A stretch of DNA of 64,000 nucleotides from Candidatus Sumerlaeota bacterium (GTDB lineage Bacteria; Sumerlaeota; Sumerlaeia; MWCT01; JAUWMI01). The notes beneath the pieces were generated by a model that ran no database searches, was not told where the DNA came from, and saw only the letters and a list, made by a program, of their open reading frames with translations. Shown here one piece after another: positions 43,448 through 52,592 of this stretch (the stretch's first letter is position 1; every line of letters begins with the position of its first letter). Location of the stretch: NCBI GenBank assembly GCA_030613245.1, contig JAUWMI010000001.1, positions 1 through 64,000 of the forward strand, read 5' to 3'. The translations under genes were made by a program, and so were the position numbers.

Positions 43448-45328
43448 TCAAGCAGTTAATGGGGCGAGAAGTTTATTGAGCAGAGGAGTGCCTGGCGGCG
43501 CAGCGAAGCAGAGCTCGTGATGACACAAAGAAACAGGTTGGGCTGGCGGTTCACCAGAATTAAAGCTCAAACGAATTGTTCCTTCCGGAGCTATGATATA
43601 ATACTGTTTTTGTTCATTAGCGTTTACATCGGGTATGGGAACGCTTTTTCCAGTGAGATTATAGAGCAGTACGATCTCGCCAAGCGCAAAATGGTAGAGT
43701 CCCTGAGCCGTCTTCTTCACCAGATTTTCATAGAAGGTAGCGTCCAGTTTATCCGGTGTGCGCGAGTAGGTTTCAATGGCAGGAGCACGGCTAGGATGTG
43801 GCTGCTGCGCATCCAGAAGCACTTGCGGAAGCACAATGCGCTGTATGCGTTGCGAGAGTGCCAGAAGATCACTCATCTCCTGGCCATTTGTGGCATCAGT
43901 GCTGTCGGCAAGATATAGCAGAGTTGCGGGGGTATCGGTTTTGGCCTTGTTATAATATGCCAGCAGCTCATGGGCAGAATCATCCGTGGCGATATTGATG
44001 CCTGACTTGGCAATTGCATGCATATTATGGAATCCGAACGGCTTGACATGGACACATTTTTGCTCACGGGCAATCTCGCTGTGGGCAAAGGTTTTGGAAG
44101 TAATGAGAGCGAGCTCTGGCGGACGTGGGCATTTCGGAACCTTTGCCTCACGCAGAGCAGCGAGGAAAGGCGTAACTTTGGCAAACAAATCATCAGGGTC
44201 GTAAATAATGGGATTCGTGTCGTTGTAGAGTCCCTGCTTTTTGACATTGTAGTTCCAGATTGCGATGCCGGCCAGGAGGCCGACGTTTTCGCATGCTGTG
44301 GAGACTGCATAGAATTGATTTGCCAACGCATCAGCGATGTTTGCCTTATCCGGGCTATCCTGGCCGAGGCCCCAGCTGTTACCCGTTGTCCAGAGCCAGT
44401 ATGGGCGCTGGTGCTTGTGGGAGAGGTAAGCGAGCTGGCGCAGAAAGAGAATGAGCATAGTGACGTCTTCTTCGGCAATCGGATGCGAGGGAGCACCATC
44501 ACGCGGATAGACGTCAAAGCAGGGTTGGAAATAGGCCGGAGTTGCGGAGAAGAGCTGCGTGACAGCTGGCATAATGTTTTCCTCACGACCATGATGGCCG
44601 CAGAACGACATGGTTGAAGGTAGGTCCGGACAGACCCGATGCCACGCCTCGGCGCTCCACCGCGCATACTCAACAATGTAGTTCGATTGAAATTCGCCCA
44701 GACAGAGTCGCTTCTCAAGGGAGCCGGTGAGAGCCTGTTGAAATGTCAATCCGGTCTTCTCGCGAAATGCCTGTTCAGCGTAATGGGAGTAATCCCCACC
44801 AAAAGGCTCATCTGCGAGGTTTACCATGACAATAATGTCAGCGTAGGGAAGAACAAAATTATCCGCCACCCACTGGTAGTAGCGCTGAATGTCCTTCTGG
44901 TAGGCTGGTGCGTAAAAACATGCCGAAACGCCACCCCAATTGATAATTTCACCGCTGACCGTACGTCGGAGCTCTTGCGGGTGAGCCCCATTCCATGGCT
45001 CGCCCATCTGAATCTGGTAGCCGATGGGCAAGACGACCGGCATGTGGTGGCGTCGGCACACGTCAAGCAAACGGCGCTGAGCATTGGCAATTGCGTGGGC
45101 GTCGCTATGGCGCGGATCACTCGGGTTCATCAGAGCCTCGTATACTGCATAAGAGAGTGCAGGCTCGATCTTGTGAATATCTACCTCGCCAGGGTTGTTA
45201 TGTCCGATCCAGAGGAAATTTGCGCCGTGCTGCTGATGGCGATTCACATGAAAGGCCATTTCATCCGATGTCATTTCGGGATAGGCATCGAAAGCCCAAC
45301 CGGTAAGTTTTAGGGGATGGAATTTCAT
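43448..45328 (-). CDS. TIM-barrel glycoside hydrolase, GH-A-like, unassigned family
   Basis: 626 residues from the ATG at 45328 (MKFHPLKLTGWAFDAYPEM); the longer frame to 45379 is not homologous-looking. The barrel region (about 1-390) carries VNLADEPFGGDY, which resembles the NEP/DEP acid-base motif of clan GH-A, and later PYWLWTTGNSWG. A beta-rich C-terminal region (about 480-626) includes TGKSVPIPDVNANEQKQYYI, typical of an accessory beta-sandwich. No signal peptide, so cytoplasmic. The family is not recognised. It is close to the substrate-binding lipoprotein gene and the two share orientation, suggesting one operon on the same sugars. Confidence 0.65.
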   Translation of the reverse strand: MKFHPLKLTGWAFDAYPEMTSDEMAFHVNRHQQHGANFLWIGHNNPGEVDIHKIEPALSYAVYEALMNPSDPRHSDAHAIANAQRRLLDVCRRHHMPVVLPIGYQIQMGEPWNGAHPQELRRTVSGEIINWGGVSACFYAPAYQKDIQRYYQWVADNFVLPYADIIVMVNLADEPFGGDYSHYAEQAFREKTGLTFQQALTGSLEKRLCLGEFQSNYIVEYARWSAEAWHRVCPDLPSTMSFCGHHGREENIMPAVTQLFSATPAYFQPCFDVYPRDGAPSHPIAEEDVTMLILFLRQLAYLSHKHQRPYWLWTTGNSWGLGQDSPDKANIADALANQFYAVSTACENVGLLAGIAIWNYNVKKQGLYNDTNPIIYDPDDLFAKVTPFLAALREAKVPKCPRPPELALITSKTFAHSEIAREQKCVHVKPFGFHNMHAIAKSGINIATDDSAHELLAYYNKAKTDTPATLLYLADSTDATNGQEMSDLLALSQRIQRIVLPQVLLDAQQPHPSRAPAIETYSRTPDKLDATFYENLVKKTAQGLYHFALGEIVLLYNLTGKSVPIPDVNANEQKQYYIIAPEGTIRLSFNSGEPPAQPVSLCHHELCFAAPPGTPLLNKLLAPLTA

Positions 45329-45355
45329 TGATTCACTTGCCTTGCCAATTTCGCA

Positions 45356-45408
45356 GGGGCAATTGCGCCTGAGGCGCATCCGCCAGGGCGGACATGAATT
45401 GCCACTAC
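45356..45408. repeat. Nested cruciform 8 bases after the solute-binding protein gene
   Basis: Outer arms GGCAATT (45358-45364) and AATTGCC (45397-45403); inside are GCGCC-TGA-GGCGC and CCGCC-AGG-GCGG hairpins. Its stop-proximal end reads CCACTAC, like the other family members. Confidence 0.75.
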
Positions 45409-45416
45409 ACGGTTAA

Positions 45417-46817
45417 TTACAGCTGATCGAGGAACCGCTTTTGAAAATCGCGAGCTGCCCTATGGAGCAGCGTTGCCGGATCGGCGTTCTTATCAGTCAA
45501 GACTGCCTGGACTGCTATGGACAGGAATTCGTCGTAGAGCTGCTGCGCGAAGTAAGGCGGCTCGCTGTGCAAATGCTTTGAGGCTTCCCGCATGAGCTCG
45601 GGCATGGCTGGTACAGTGCGATATTTATCAACAATTATGTCAATCTTGCTTTGATACTCCTCACTGAAAACGGGGAGCACGGGGTGGCCGACAATGCGGC
45701 CTTGTTCAGCCTGGGTGCGGCATTTCAGTTCGATGGTATCCAGCTCATAGTCGAAGACAATGAGATTGAATGCCATCTGAGCTTTCTCTGGTGCGATGTT
45801 CGGGTTGATGATGGAGTAGGCGCCGCCCATCTGGTTTGCACGTCCTGCGGGTCCGGCGGGAAGCAAGGCGATGCCAATGTTCTCAATTGGATAGCCGAGT
45901 TTTTCGACCAGATACACAAGATATTCGGGTGTGAACAAGGCCATAGCGATGCGTTCTGCGGCGAATTGCTCAAAAAGGTCATCATTGCTGGCAAGAAGAT
46001 CTTGCTGCAGCACATCGTATTTCCATCTAAGGTCTTTAATAAATTGTAGAGCAGCGATTGCCTCGGGGGAATCGAATACCGCCGTCCACTTTCCGTTGAT
46101 TTCTTGCTCGAAGTCGCCACCAGCTTGCCAGACCCAGTTCAGGAAATGCCAGCCTGCGCCACCGGTCTGGCCCAGAATGCCAAATCCCGCCACCCCTTTT
46201 TCGCGGTTCGTGAGTTTCTGGGCATCCGCCAGGAACTCCTCCCACGTATCCGGTGGTTTGGGATTCCCGTGTTGGTCTACGATTCCGGCGTCGCGGAACA
46301 TCTGTTTGTTGTAAAAAAGATTCATCACGTAGCAGCCGAGGACTCCGCCAACAGGCAGGCCGTAAATGCGGCCCTCCCGCGTTAATGGCTCGAGGACTTT
46401 TTTGTTCAGGTATTTGTACTTGTCCCAATTCTTCACGTACTCGGTGACGTCAAGGGCAAGTCCTTTTTCGATGACTATCGCGCATTCAGTGGCGAAGAGG
46501 CCGACAATGTCGGTACAGGTGCCGCCAGCCATTCTGGTAAGAAACGTTTCCGGGGTGAATTGCCAGGTGCTAAATTCAATCCTGGCATTGGGGTAGTGCG
46601 ATTGGAAGAGTGCATTGACACGTCGTTGTTCTTCAAGGCGCTTTTCATCGCCTTCCTGTGCACCGTTATTAACACGGATCACTATTTGGCCACGCTTGGC
46701 TGCTTTTTCTTCCGATCTTTGTGGACTTTCGTCAGAACGAGTACCACAGGCGAGAAATAGGGTTATCGCAGCGAAAGCAGCTATCCCCGCGATCTTGATG
46801 ATGCAATTACGGAACAT
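45417..46817 (-). CDS. Sugar ABC transporter substrate-binding lipoprotein (family 1)
   Basis: 466 residues from the ATG at 46817, with AAAGGAATC upstream; the extra 20 codons before it are not protein-like. Lipobox LFLAC gives a lipidated mature protein. The mature part opens IVIRVNNGAQEGDE and has the family marks FEQEINGKWTAVFDSPEAIAALQFI and GGAYSIINPN. This is the MalE/UgpB-type fold for oligosaccharides. It is transcribed away from the two permease genes (47146 onward), and the 328-base gap between them holds a candidate operator. It would deliver a sugar to those permeases. Confidence 0.88.
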   Translation of the reverse strand: MFRNCIIKIAGIAAFAAITLFLACGTRSDESPQRSEEKAAKRGQIVIRVNNGAQEGDEKRLEEQRRVNALFQSHYPNARIEFSTWQFTPETFLTRMAGGTCTDIVGLFATECAIVIEKGLALDVTEYVKNWDKYKYLNKKVLEPLTREGRIYGLPVGGVLGCYVMNLFYNKQMFRDAGIVDQHGNPKPPDTWEEFLADAQKLTNREKGVAGFGILGQTGGAGWHFLNWVWQAGGDFEQEINGKWTAVFDSPEAIAALQFIKDLRWKYDVLQQDLLASNDDLFEQFAAERIAMALFTPEYLVYLVEKLGYPIENIGIALLPAGPAGRANQMGGAYSIINPNIAPEKAQMAFNLIVFDYELDTIELKCRTQAEQGRIVGHPVLPVFSEEYQSKIDIIVDKYRTVPAMPELMREASKHLHSEPPYFAQQLYDEFLSIAVQAVLTDKNADPATLLHRAARDFQKRFLDQL

Positions 46818-46953
46818 CGGATTGATTCCTTTCCCTCTGATTGAACCTTCTTGATGCAGCGACGTTTGGCAATACAATTCGGAAAACTACGGAGCACTAT
46901 GGCCTACCCTGAAAATGGCTGTTGACTTTCCTGATGAGATGGAAGTAGTAGCT

Positions 46954-46975
46954 ATACCAGTTAGCATACTGGTAT
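46954..46975. promoter_or_regulatory. Candidate operator in the divergent sugar transporter region
   Basis: ATACCAGT (46954-46961) and ACTGGTAT (46968-46975) are exact 8-base inverted repeats with a 6-base spacer. They lie between the binding-protein and permease genes. The GntR-LacI regulator at 51336 is the obvious candidate to bind here. Confidence 0.5.
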
Positions 46976-47145
46976 TTTTGTTGGCAAGCACTTTTTCTCT
47001 CCTCCTGTTTGGGACTGCGTGTGGAAAGCGTGGTGCAAGGAGCACGGTCATAAAGGCAGCAATGAAAGAGTTACGCGTATTCGCTAATGGGAGTGAAGTT
47101 ATCAGCAACCTCTCACAGGCGGACGGAAAGAAGGACTGAGAGTTG

Positions 47146-48054
47146 ATGAGGGTTTCCTTGCTCCCAAAAAGGATTCAAGAATTCTATCATGCGCGGCTTA
47201 TCGGGCCGATTTTTCTTCTGCCCGCAGTGTTGTGCTTTGCGTTTTTCAGCTGGCGCCCGGTTCTCTGGTCTTTCTGGATTTCATTTCATCGCTATGATTT
47301 CGCAATGAAAGAGAAGGCAACCTTTATCGGGTGGGAAAATTACCGCGTCCTGCTATCGGATCAGTATTTTTACCAGTCGTGGTTCAACGTAATCCTCTAT
47401 GTCGTGCTTGGGCTTCTGATCGGCTACCTTCTTCCTGTCGTGCTGGCTATCGCGGTAAACGAGATGCGGCATCTGAAAGGATACCTGCGGCTGGGATTAT
47501 TCCTTCCCGCAATGCTGCCGCTGGTTGTGGTCGCTATAATGTGGAAATACCTGTATACACCCAGCGAGGGCTTCTTTGATTCAATTGTCAAGCTGCTCGG
47601 ATTCGAGCCAGTCCGATGGCTTCAGAACGGCAAGACCGCGATCTTGAGCCTCGTCATTATGTCAACATGGAAGAATGCAGGGTGGACGATGATTATATAT
47701 CTGGCGGGGTTGCAAGGCGTGCCTCCCCAGCTCTACGAAGCAGCGGAGATTGACGGGGCGAACCTCTGGCAGCGGATCAGGCACGTAACAATTCCGCAGC
47801 TCCTGCCCCTTATGATGATTATGTTCATTCTCCAGATTATCGGCACGTTTCAGATTTTTACCGAGCCATTCATCATGACTGAAGGCGGGCCGGCTAATAA
47901 GACTCTGACAGTGTTGATGCGCATTTACCAATATGCATTCCGTTACTTTGATTATGGCGTGGCAACGGCAATGGGTCTGACACTGTTTGTCGTGCTGGTC
48001 AGCCTCAGCATCATCTGGTTTATGGTTGCCAAACGTGTGGGGAGATCAACATAA
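47146..48054 (+). CDS. Sugar ABC transporter permease, MalF/UgpA type
   Basis: 302 residues from the ATG at 47146 (a TTG at 47143 is possible). Six transmembrane segments with the ABC-permease EAA loop YEAAEIDGANLWQRIRHVTIPQL near residue 200, which couples to the ATPase. Family: binding-protein-dependent sugar permease, the first half of a heterodimer with the next gene. It opens an operon that continues through two permeases, glycosidases and a regulator. No ATPase gene is in the cluster. Confidence 0.92.
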   Translation: MRVSLLPKRIQEFYHARLIGPIFLLPAVLCFAFFSWRPVLWSFWISFHRYDFAMKEKATFIGWENYRVLLSDQYFYQSWFNVILYVVLGLLIGYLLPVVLAIAVNEMRHLKGYLRLGLFLPAMLPLVVVAIMWKYLYTPSEGFFDSIVKLLGFEPVRWLQNGKTAILSLVIMSTWKNAGWTMIIYLAGLQGVPPQLYEAAEIDGANLWQRIRHVTIPQLLPLMMIMFILQIIGTFQIFTEPFIMTEGGPANKTLTVLMRIYQYAFRYFDYGVATAMGLTLFVVLVSLSIIWFMVAKRVGRST

Positions 48055-48055
48055 G

Positions 48056-48997
48056 ATGCCAAAACGGCTCAGACAACAGGCAAGCGTGGCGCAAGGACGG
48101 ACGCTGATTTCCCGGACGGATTTGGCGAAGCCTCTTGTCAAGGTGTTCTACTGGGGAGTGTTTGCCATTCTTTTTTTCGGTACGATCACGACCTTTTTGC
48201 CACTGCTATGGGGATTTATGGGTGCTCTGAAGACGCCAAGAGAAATATTCGCGTTTCCTCCGACTCTGTTTCCCCAACCCGCTTTGAATCCGTTCAAGTG
48301 GCAGTGGGCAAATTACATAGAAGCGGTGAAGCTGATCAATTATGGGAAATATTTTTTCAACACACTTGTCCTGGCGATTGGGGTCTGGTTCTTCCAGCTG
48401 GTACCGTCAGCGATGGCTGGGTATGCGATATCGAAGTTACGGATTCCATTCATGCGTGTGATTACAGTGCTCTTTTTTGCCAGCCTGATGGTGCCATTTC
48501 AGGCGATTCTCATTCCCTTGTATCTGACGGTTATAGATTTGCCGATATTCCACATTAATTTGCTGACCCCGGGGCTAGGCGGTGGGTTTCTGGCGATTAT
48601 GCTGCCTGCTGGTGTGAATGCGTTTAATATTTTTGTGTTCCGGACATTTTTTGATCAGATTCCAACTGACCTGATCGAAGCCGCGCGCATTGACGGCGCC
48701 AGCGAGTGGCGTATATTTCTCTTCATCGTAGTTCCGCTATCGCAATCAATCATAGCAGTGCTGACGATCTTTTCATTTGTCGCCACCTGGAATGACTTCA
48801 TGTGGCCGTACATCGTGCTGGGTGAAGATTTCCAGACGATCATGGTGAGGCTCTATCACTTTCAAAATCTGGCTGAAGTTTCCAGGAATATCGTTCTGGC
48901 GTCCTTAATGGTGTCAGCGATTCCGCCGATGTTGGTGTTTTTGATTTTCCAGCGGCGGATTATGCAAGGCATAGCGTTATCGGGGCTAAAGTTTTAG
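48056..48997 (+). CDS. Sugar ABC transporter permease, MalG/UgpE type
   Basis: 313 residues from the ATG at 48056, one base after the previous stop; the frame is open within the upstream gene. Six transmembrane segments; EAA loop IEAARIDGASEWRIFLFIVVPL near residue 205. It forms the second half of the permease dimer. Sequence ends with QGIALSGLKF, the usual C-terminus of the MalG type. Same transcript as the previous gene. Confidence 0.92.
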   Translation: MPKRLRQQASVAQGRTLISRTDLAKPLVKVFYWGVFAILFFGTITTFLPLLWGFMGALKTPREIFAFPPTLFPQPALNPFKWQWANYIEAVKLINYGKYFFNTLVLAIGVWFFQLVPSAMAGYAISKLRIPFMRVITVLFFASLMVPFQAILIPLYLTVIDLPIFHINLLTPGLGGGFLAIMLPAGVNAFNIFVFRTFFDQIPTDLIEAARIDGASEWRIFLFIVVPLSQSIIAVLTIFSFVATWNDFMWPYIVLGEDFQTIMVRLYHFQNLAEVSRNIVLASLMVSAIPPMLVFLIFQRRIMQGIALSGLKF

Positions 48998-49134
48998 AGC
49001 ACCAACAAAATGGATACTTAATAATACCTCCAGAGCTTAGATAATTATTTGGGAATGTTAATAAGGGATGGCACAGGCATCACGTCGCAGGCGCATTTTC
49101 AACCTGCCTGTGCAGGCGAAGCGGAGGACAATTG

Positions 49135-51318
49135 ATGAGTTTCTGTCATTGGGCCATTAGAGCGAAGATTGGAGCGCTTTGCCTGGTTGTGATCAGTTCG
49201 TTAACTCACATATCTGCACAGTCTGGGGTGCGCTCTCCAGCTGGTTCCATCCAGAATTCTGAGAGAAAGCATCACGTCAGAAGGGCCTATTCATTTCCCC
49301 AAATTTCCATGACTTCACTTTCACTGGAGGGTCGGTGGCAGTTTGCGGTTGACCCTGAGAATGAGGGAGAGATGCAGGGTTTCTTCCGGCCAGACTACGA
49401 TGCGAGCGGATGGCGTACGATAATGACTCCGGGCGTGTGGGAGCGGCAGGGAATCACGCAGGAAAATCCCGCCTTGCCCAGGGAGTGGATGCCTTACGGC
49501 GGGTACGCATGGTATCGGTGCTGGGTTGATGTGCCGAAGGAGTGGAGTGCGTATAATTTGGAGATCAATCTTGGCCGCGTGGACGACCGCGAGGTATGTT
49601 ATTTTAATGGTACAAAGATTGGTGAGAGCAAGAGTCTGGCTGACGAAAACCGTTACGTGATACGCCGGAACCTGGTTCGCTACGGACAACCGAACCTTGT
49701 AGCTGTGCGAGTGCTCGACACAGGAGGCGAAGGGGGGATCGTCAGTGGGCCGCTGTATCTCAAGCCACGCCTGGAATGGGATGCTATAGGGCTTGTGTTC
49801 CGATCACCGGATGGGACATACACGTATTTCCCAGAGCAGCCCGTTGCATTCCACATTAGCATAAGAAACCCGCTGGATGGAGGCATGCAGGGATTACTCC
49901 ACGTGCGCGTTCTGAACTATGAGGGGACGGAGGTATATGTGAAGACCGAACCCGTTTGGGTTGATGCCCGAAAGACTCTGGGTATTTTGTACAGCCTCTA
50001 TCCACTTCCCCGGGGACATTACACCGTTGAGATGCGGTTCACGCATGGAGAGCTTGAGGTGAAGCGAAGTGTCAGTTGGTTTGTCGTGCTCGGACACTCA
50101 ATTGCCTTTCAGGATGTCGCAGCATCGCCGTTTGCCCTCGGAGGGGGTGCGTTATTTCATATTGCGCTTGAGCAGCACCCAACGCTCGGAGCGACGCGCC
50201 TTGCGCAGCACGCACGAGTAGGCGCGTATTGGGGCCGCAATGACCTCTGGTGGGGACTGATCGAGAAAGAGAAGGGTCGGTTCGAGTGGGAGAAAGCCGA
50301 TAGCGCGGTGAAGCTGTTTCGTCGCAACGAAATTACCCTGCTCGGAATTCTCTGCTATTTTTCAGCCTGGTCAGGGAATAAAGCACCGCAGACCGATGTG
50401 GAGATATCCGAATACGTCAATTACGTGTTCGAAATGGTGAAACGCTATAAAGGTCAGGTGCAATACTGGGAGGTCTGGAATGAGCCCAATCTGGTCGGGT
50501 TCTGGAGTCCACGTCCGGATCCTGTTGTCTATGCGAAGCTGCTCAAGGCTGCCTATGCAGCGGCGAAGCAGGCGGATCCTGACGTAAAGATCATAGGGAT
50601 GGTGACAAGTCTGGTGGATCTCGATTTTATTCGTGCGGTGCTGGAACAGAGCGCAGGCCATGCCATGGACATTATCTCAGTACATCCGTACCAGGGACAA
50701 CCCCCAACAGACTTCAGCGAAGGGACGGAGCTAGGCAAGCTGGTGGCGCTTAAGGAGCTGCTGGAGAAATACCAGCTGAACATTCCGATCTGGATAACTG
50801 AGTGCGGGTGGCAGTCGCTTGGCGACATCACGGAAAAGATTCAAGCGGAGTATGTAGTAAAATTCTATGTGAAGACACTGGCACAGGGACTCGTGGAACG
50901 AATTTACTGGTTCAACCTGTCAGACTGGGGAAGCCCAGACTCGCCCACAGGTGGTCATTTCGGTCTGGTGCATAACGATCAATCGCCGAAGCCATCATAC
51001 GCGGCGTATTATACAATGGTGGAGCAGCTACACGATTTCCAAAGTGTGCAGGTGATAGACTCCGGGACGTCTGGTGTCTCTGCATATGAGTTCCTGTTTG
51101 CTGACGGCAGATGGACGCACGTTATGTGGTCAGATGATGGGGAAAGGGAAGTTCATCTACCTGCAGGAGTAACAAGCGTGGTAGATATTATGGGACGGAA
51201 GCGCGAAGTTACGAGCTCAATAGTAACAGTCGGGCGCAGTCCGATATTTTTGCCGGTCGGGGCAAATGTGTCGTCTAACTCAGACAAGAATAGCAAGACA
51301 GTTTTGCCAATCAGATGA
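49135..51318 (+). CDS. Secreted glycoside hydrolase: GH2-type sugar-binding domain plus GH39/GH-A-like barrel
   Basis: 727 residues from the ATG at 49135 (GGAGG 8 bases upstream; a TTG at 49132 is possible). A signal peptide ends near ISAQ. The N-terminal galactose-binding-like domain (about 60-225) reads SLEGRWQFAVD...WYRCWVDVP...LGRVDDREVCYFNGTKIG, as in GH2 proteins. A TIM barrel follows with YWEVWNEPNLVGFW (acid/base Glu in WNEPN) and WITECGW (nucleophile Glu in TEC), the clan-A layout close to GH39/GH51. C-terminal beta sandwich to the end. It would cleave side chains or xylo-/mannose-type bonds outside the cell before transport. Exact family is not recognised. Confidence 0.8.
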   Translation: MSFCHWAIRAKIGALCLVVISSLTHISAQSGVRSPAGSIQNSERKHHVRRAYSFPQISMTSLSLEGRWQFAVDPENEGEMQGFFRPDYDASGWRTIMTPGVWERQGITQENPALPREWMPYGGYAWYRCWVDVPKEWSAYNLEINLGRVDDREVCYFNGTKIGESKSLADENRYVIRRNLVRYGQPNLVAVRVLDTGGEGGIVSGPLYLKPRLEWDAIGLVFRSPDGTYTYFPEQPVAFHISIRNPLDGGMQGLLHVRVLNYEGTEVYVKTEPVWVDARKTLGILYSLYPLPRGHYTVEMRFTHGELEVKRSVSWFVVLGHSIAFQDVAASPFALGGGALFHIALEQHPTLGATRLAQHARVGAYWGRNDLWWGLIEKEKGRFEWEKADSAVKLFRRNEITLLGILCYFSAWSGNKAPQTDVEISEYVNYVFEMVKRYKGQVQYWEVWNEPNLVGFWSPRPDPVVYAKLLKAAYAAAKQADPDVKIIGMVTSLVDLDFIRAVLEQSAGHAMDIISVHPYQGQPPTDFSEGTELGKLVALKELLEKYQLNIPIWITECGWQSLGDITEKIQAEYVVKFYVKTLAQGLVERIYWFNLSDWGSPDSPTGGHFGLVHNDQSPKPSYAAYYTMVEQLHDFQSVQVIDSGTSGVSAYEFLFADGRWTHVMWSDDGEREVHLPAGVTSVVDIMGRKREVTSSIVTVGRSPIFLPVGANVSSNSDKNSKTVLPIR

Positions 51319-51335
51319 GAAGAAGGTGAGGGCTG

Positions 51336-52457
51336 ATGGTATTAGTGCAGCGCGGAAGAAAGCCAATTTATCACAGGCTAAAGGAGACAATCATCCGAGA
51401 GATTAAGAATCAAACCTTAAAAGAAGGTGACGCCATTCTATCAGAGCGTCTGTTGACCGAGAAGTTTAGCATCAGCCGCATTTCTGTGCGAAAGGCTCTG
51501 AAAGAATTGATCAACGAGAATTGCCTTTACACGATTCCAGGGAAAGGGACGTACGTACGAGGCCTTCAGGCCAAAGGGGAAAGATTGGCAGCGAAGACGC
51601 ACAATATTGCCTACATTTTCTGGAACGCAGAGCAATCAGTGGTGAGTATTCCCTATTTCGCTCATATTATTGCGGGAGCCGAAAAGGAGTGCGGCCGGGC
51701 TAACTACCACTTGCTGATTTCAACGTTTCCGAAGGAGAACGAACCCGCAGATTCTCTGCCGACACTCATTCAACAGAGGAAGGTTGACGGTGTGCTTCTG
51801 GAAGGGGTGGACCTCCCGACGTATCGGCGAGTGAATGAGATTATCCCAGCGGTAATATTGTCGAATTTCCTTTATAGCAGCGAGGAGGCTGGCGAGCCGA
51901 TTGACGACGTTGACTACGTGGCGTCAAATAATGCCGTGGCGATGCTGAGTATACTCAGATATCTCAAGCGATTGCGCCATCATAAGATCGGGTTTCTTTT
52001 CCAGACGGGCCGCCATAGCACGTTTGCCGAGCGGCTGCAGGGATTTTTATTGGCAGCAAAGAAATTAGGCTTGAGCGCAAAGAGGGATTGGATCGTCAAA
52101 GCCCCGACTGGTGCGGAAGCAATGCAACAGCTGCTGGTTCAGAAGAATCGCCCCACAGCCATTGTGGCGGGAAACGATACGTTTGCCCTTGACGCAATGG
52201 ACTACTGTCAGCGCAACGGTATGAGCATTCCTGAGGATTTCAGCCTGATTGGTTTCGACGATATAGATAGCACAGCGTGGTCGCGGCCCTCGTTGACAAC
52301 AGTCCGGGTGCTGACTGAAGAGATGGGCAAGTGCGCGGCAAAGCGTTTGATTGAGAAAATTGAAGATCCTACGTCCCCACCTACGCATATCCTAATTGGG
52401 TCGAGCATGGTCGAGCGCGAATCATGTCGTTCACTAAACCCGAGACTTTGTCCTTAG
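51336..52457 (+). CDS. GntR-type HTH regulator with LacI/periplasmic-binding-like effector domain
   Basis: 373 residues. The N-terminal winged helix-turn-helix (about 10-72; LSERLLTEKFSISRISVRKALKELINENCLY) is GntR. A LacI-like sugar-sensing domain follows (about 88-370; VDGVLLEGVDLP, AIVAGNDTFALDAMDYCQRNGM, LIGFDDID). This is the AraR layout. It lies within the sugar operon, 18 bases after the glycosidase stop, so it is probably an autoregulated local repressor released by a sugar ligand. Candidate binding site at 46954-46975. The hairpin GGCAA...TTGCC (52502-52525) lies 45 bases beyond its stop. Confidence 0.93.
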   Translation: MVLVQRGRKPIYHRLKETIIREIKNQTLKEGDAILSERLLTEKFSISRISVRKALKELINENCLYTIPGKGTYVRGLQAKGERLAAKTHNIAYIFWNAEQSVVSIPYFAHIIAGAEKECGRANYHLLISTFPKENEPADSLPTLIQQRKVDGVLLEGVDLPTYRRVNEIIPAVILSNFLYSSEEAGEPIDDVDYVASNNAVAMLSILRYLKRLRHHKIGFLFQTGRHSTFAERLQGFLLAAKKLGLSAKRDWIVKAPTGAEAMQQLLVQKNRPTAIVAGNDTFALDAMDYCQRNGMSIPEDFSLIGFDDIDSTAWSRPSLTTVRVLTEEMGKCAAKRLIEKIEDPTSPPTHILIGSSMVERESCRSLNPRLCP

Positions 52458-52592
52458 GGGATGAAGGAAAGAAAGTGCGAGAGGTGGTAGGAGGAAGCAG
52501 AGGCAAGTCGCCGCGGCGGGTTGCCCTCATATATGCCAACGTGTCGGTCTTCACAATGGTAACAAAGTTCTGGAAAGGAGAGTAGCAAATCA

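Noticed and set aside
44639-45313. 224-residue open frame opposite the TIM-barrel glycosidase
   Set aside because: Shadow frame; composition follows the sense gene's codon pattern.
46915-47139. 74-residue open frame in the divergent sugar transporter gap
   Set aside because: One hydrophobic stretch, but no ribosome-binding site and it covers the candidate operator; a 73-residue antisense frame is equally open. I do not call it.
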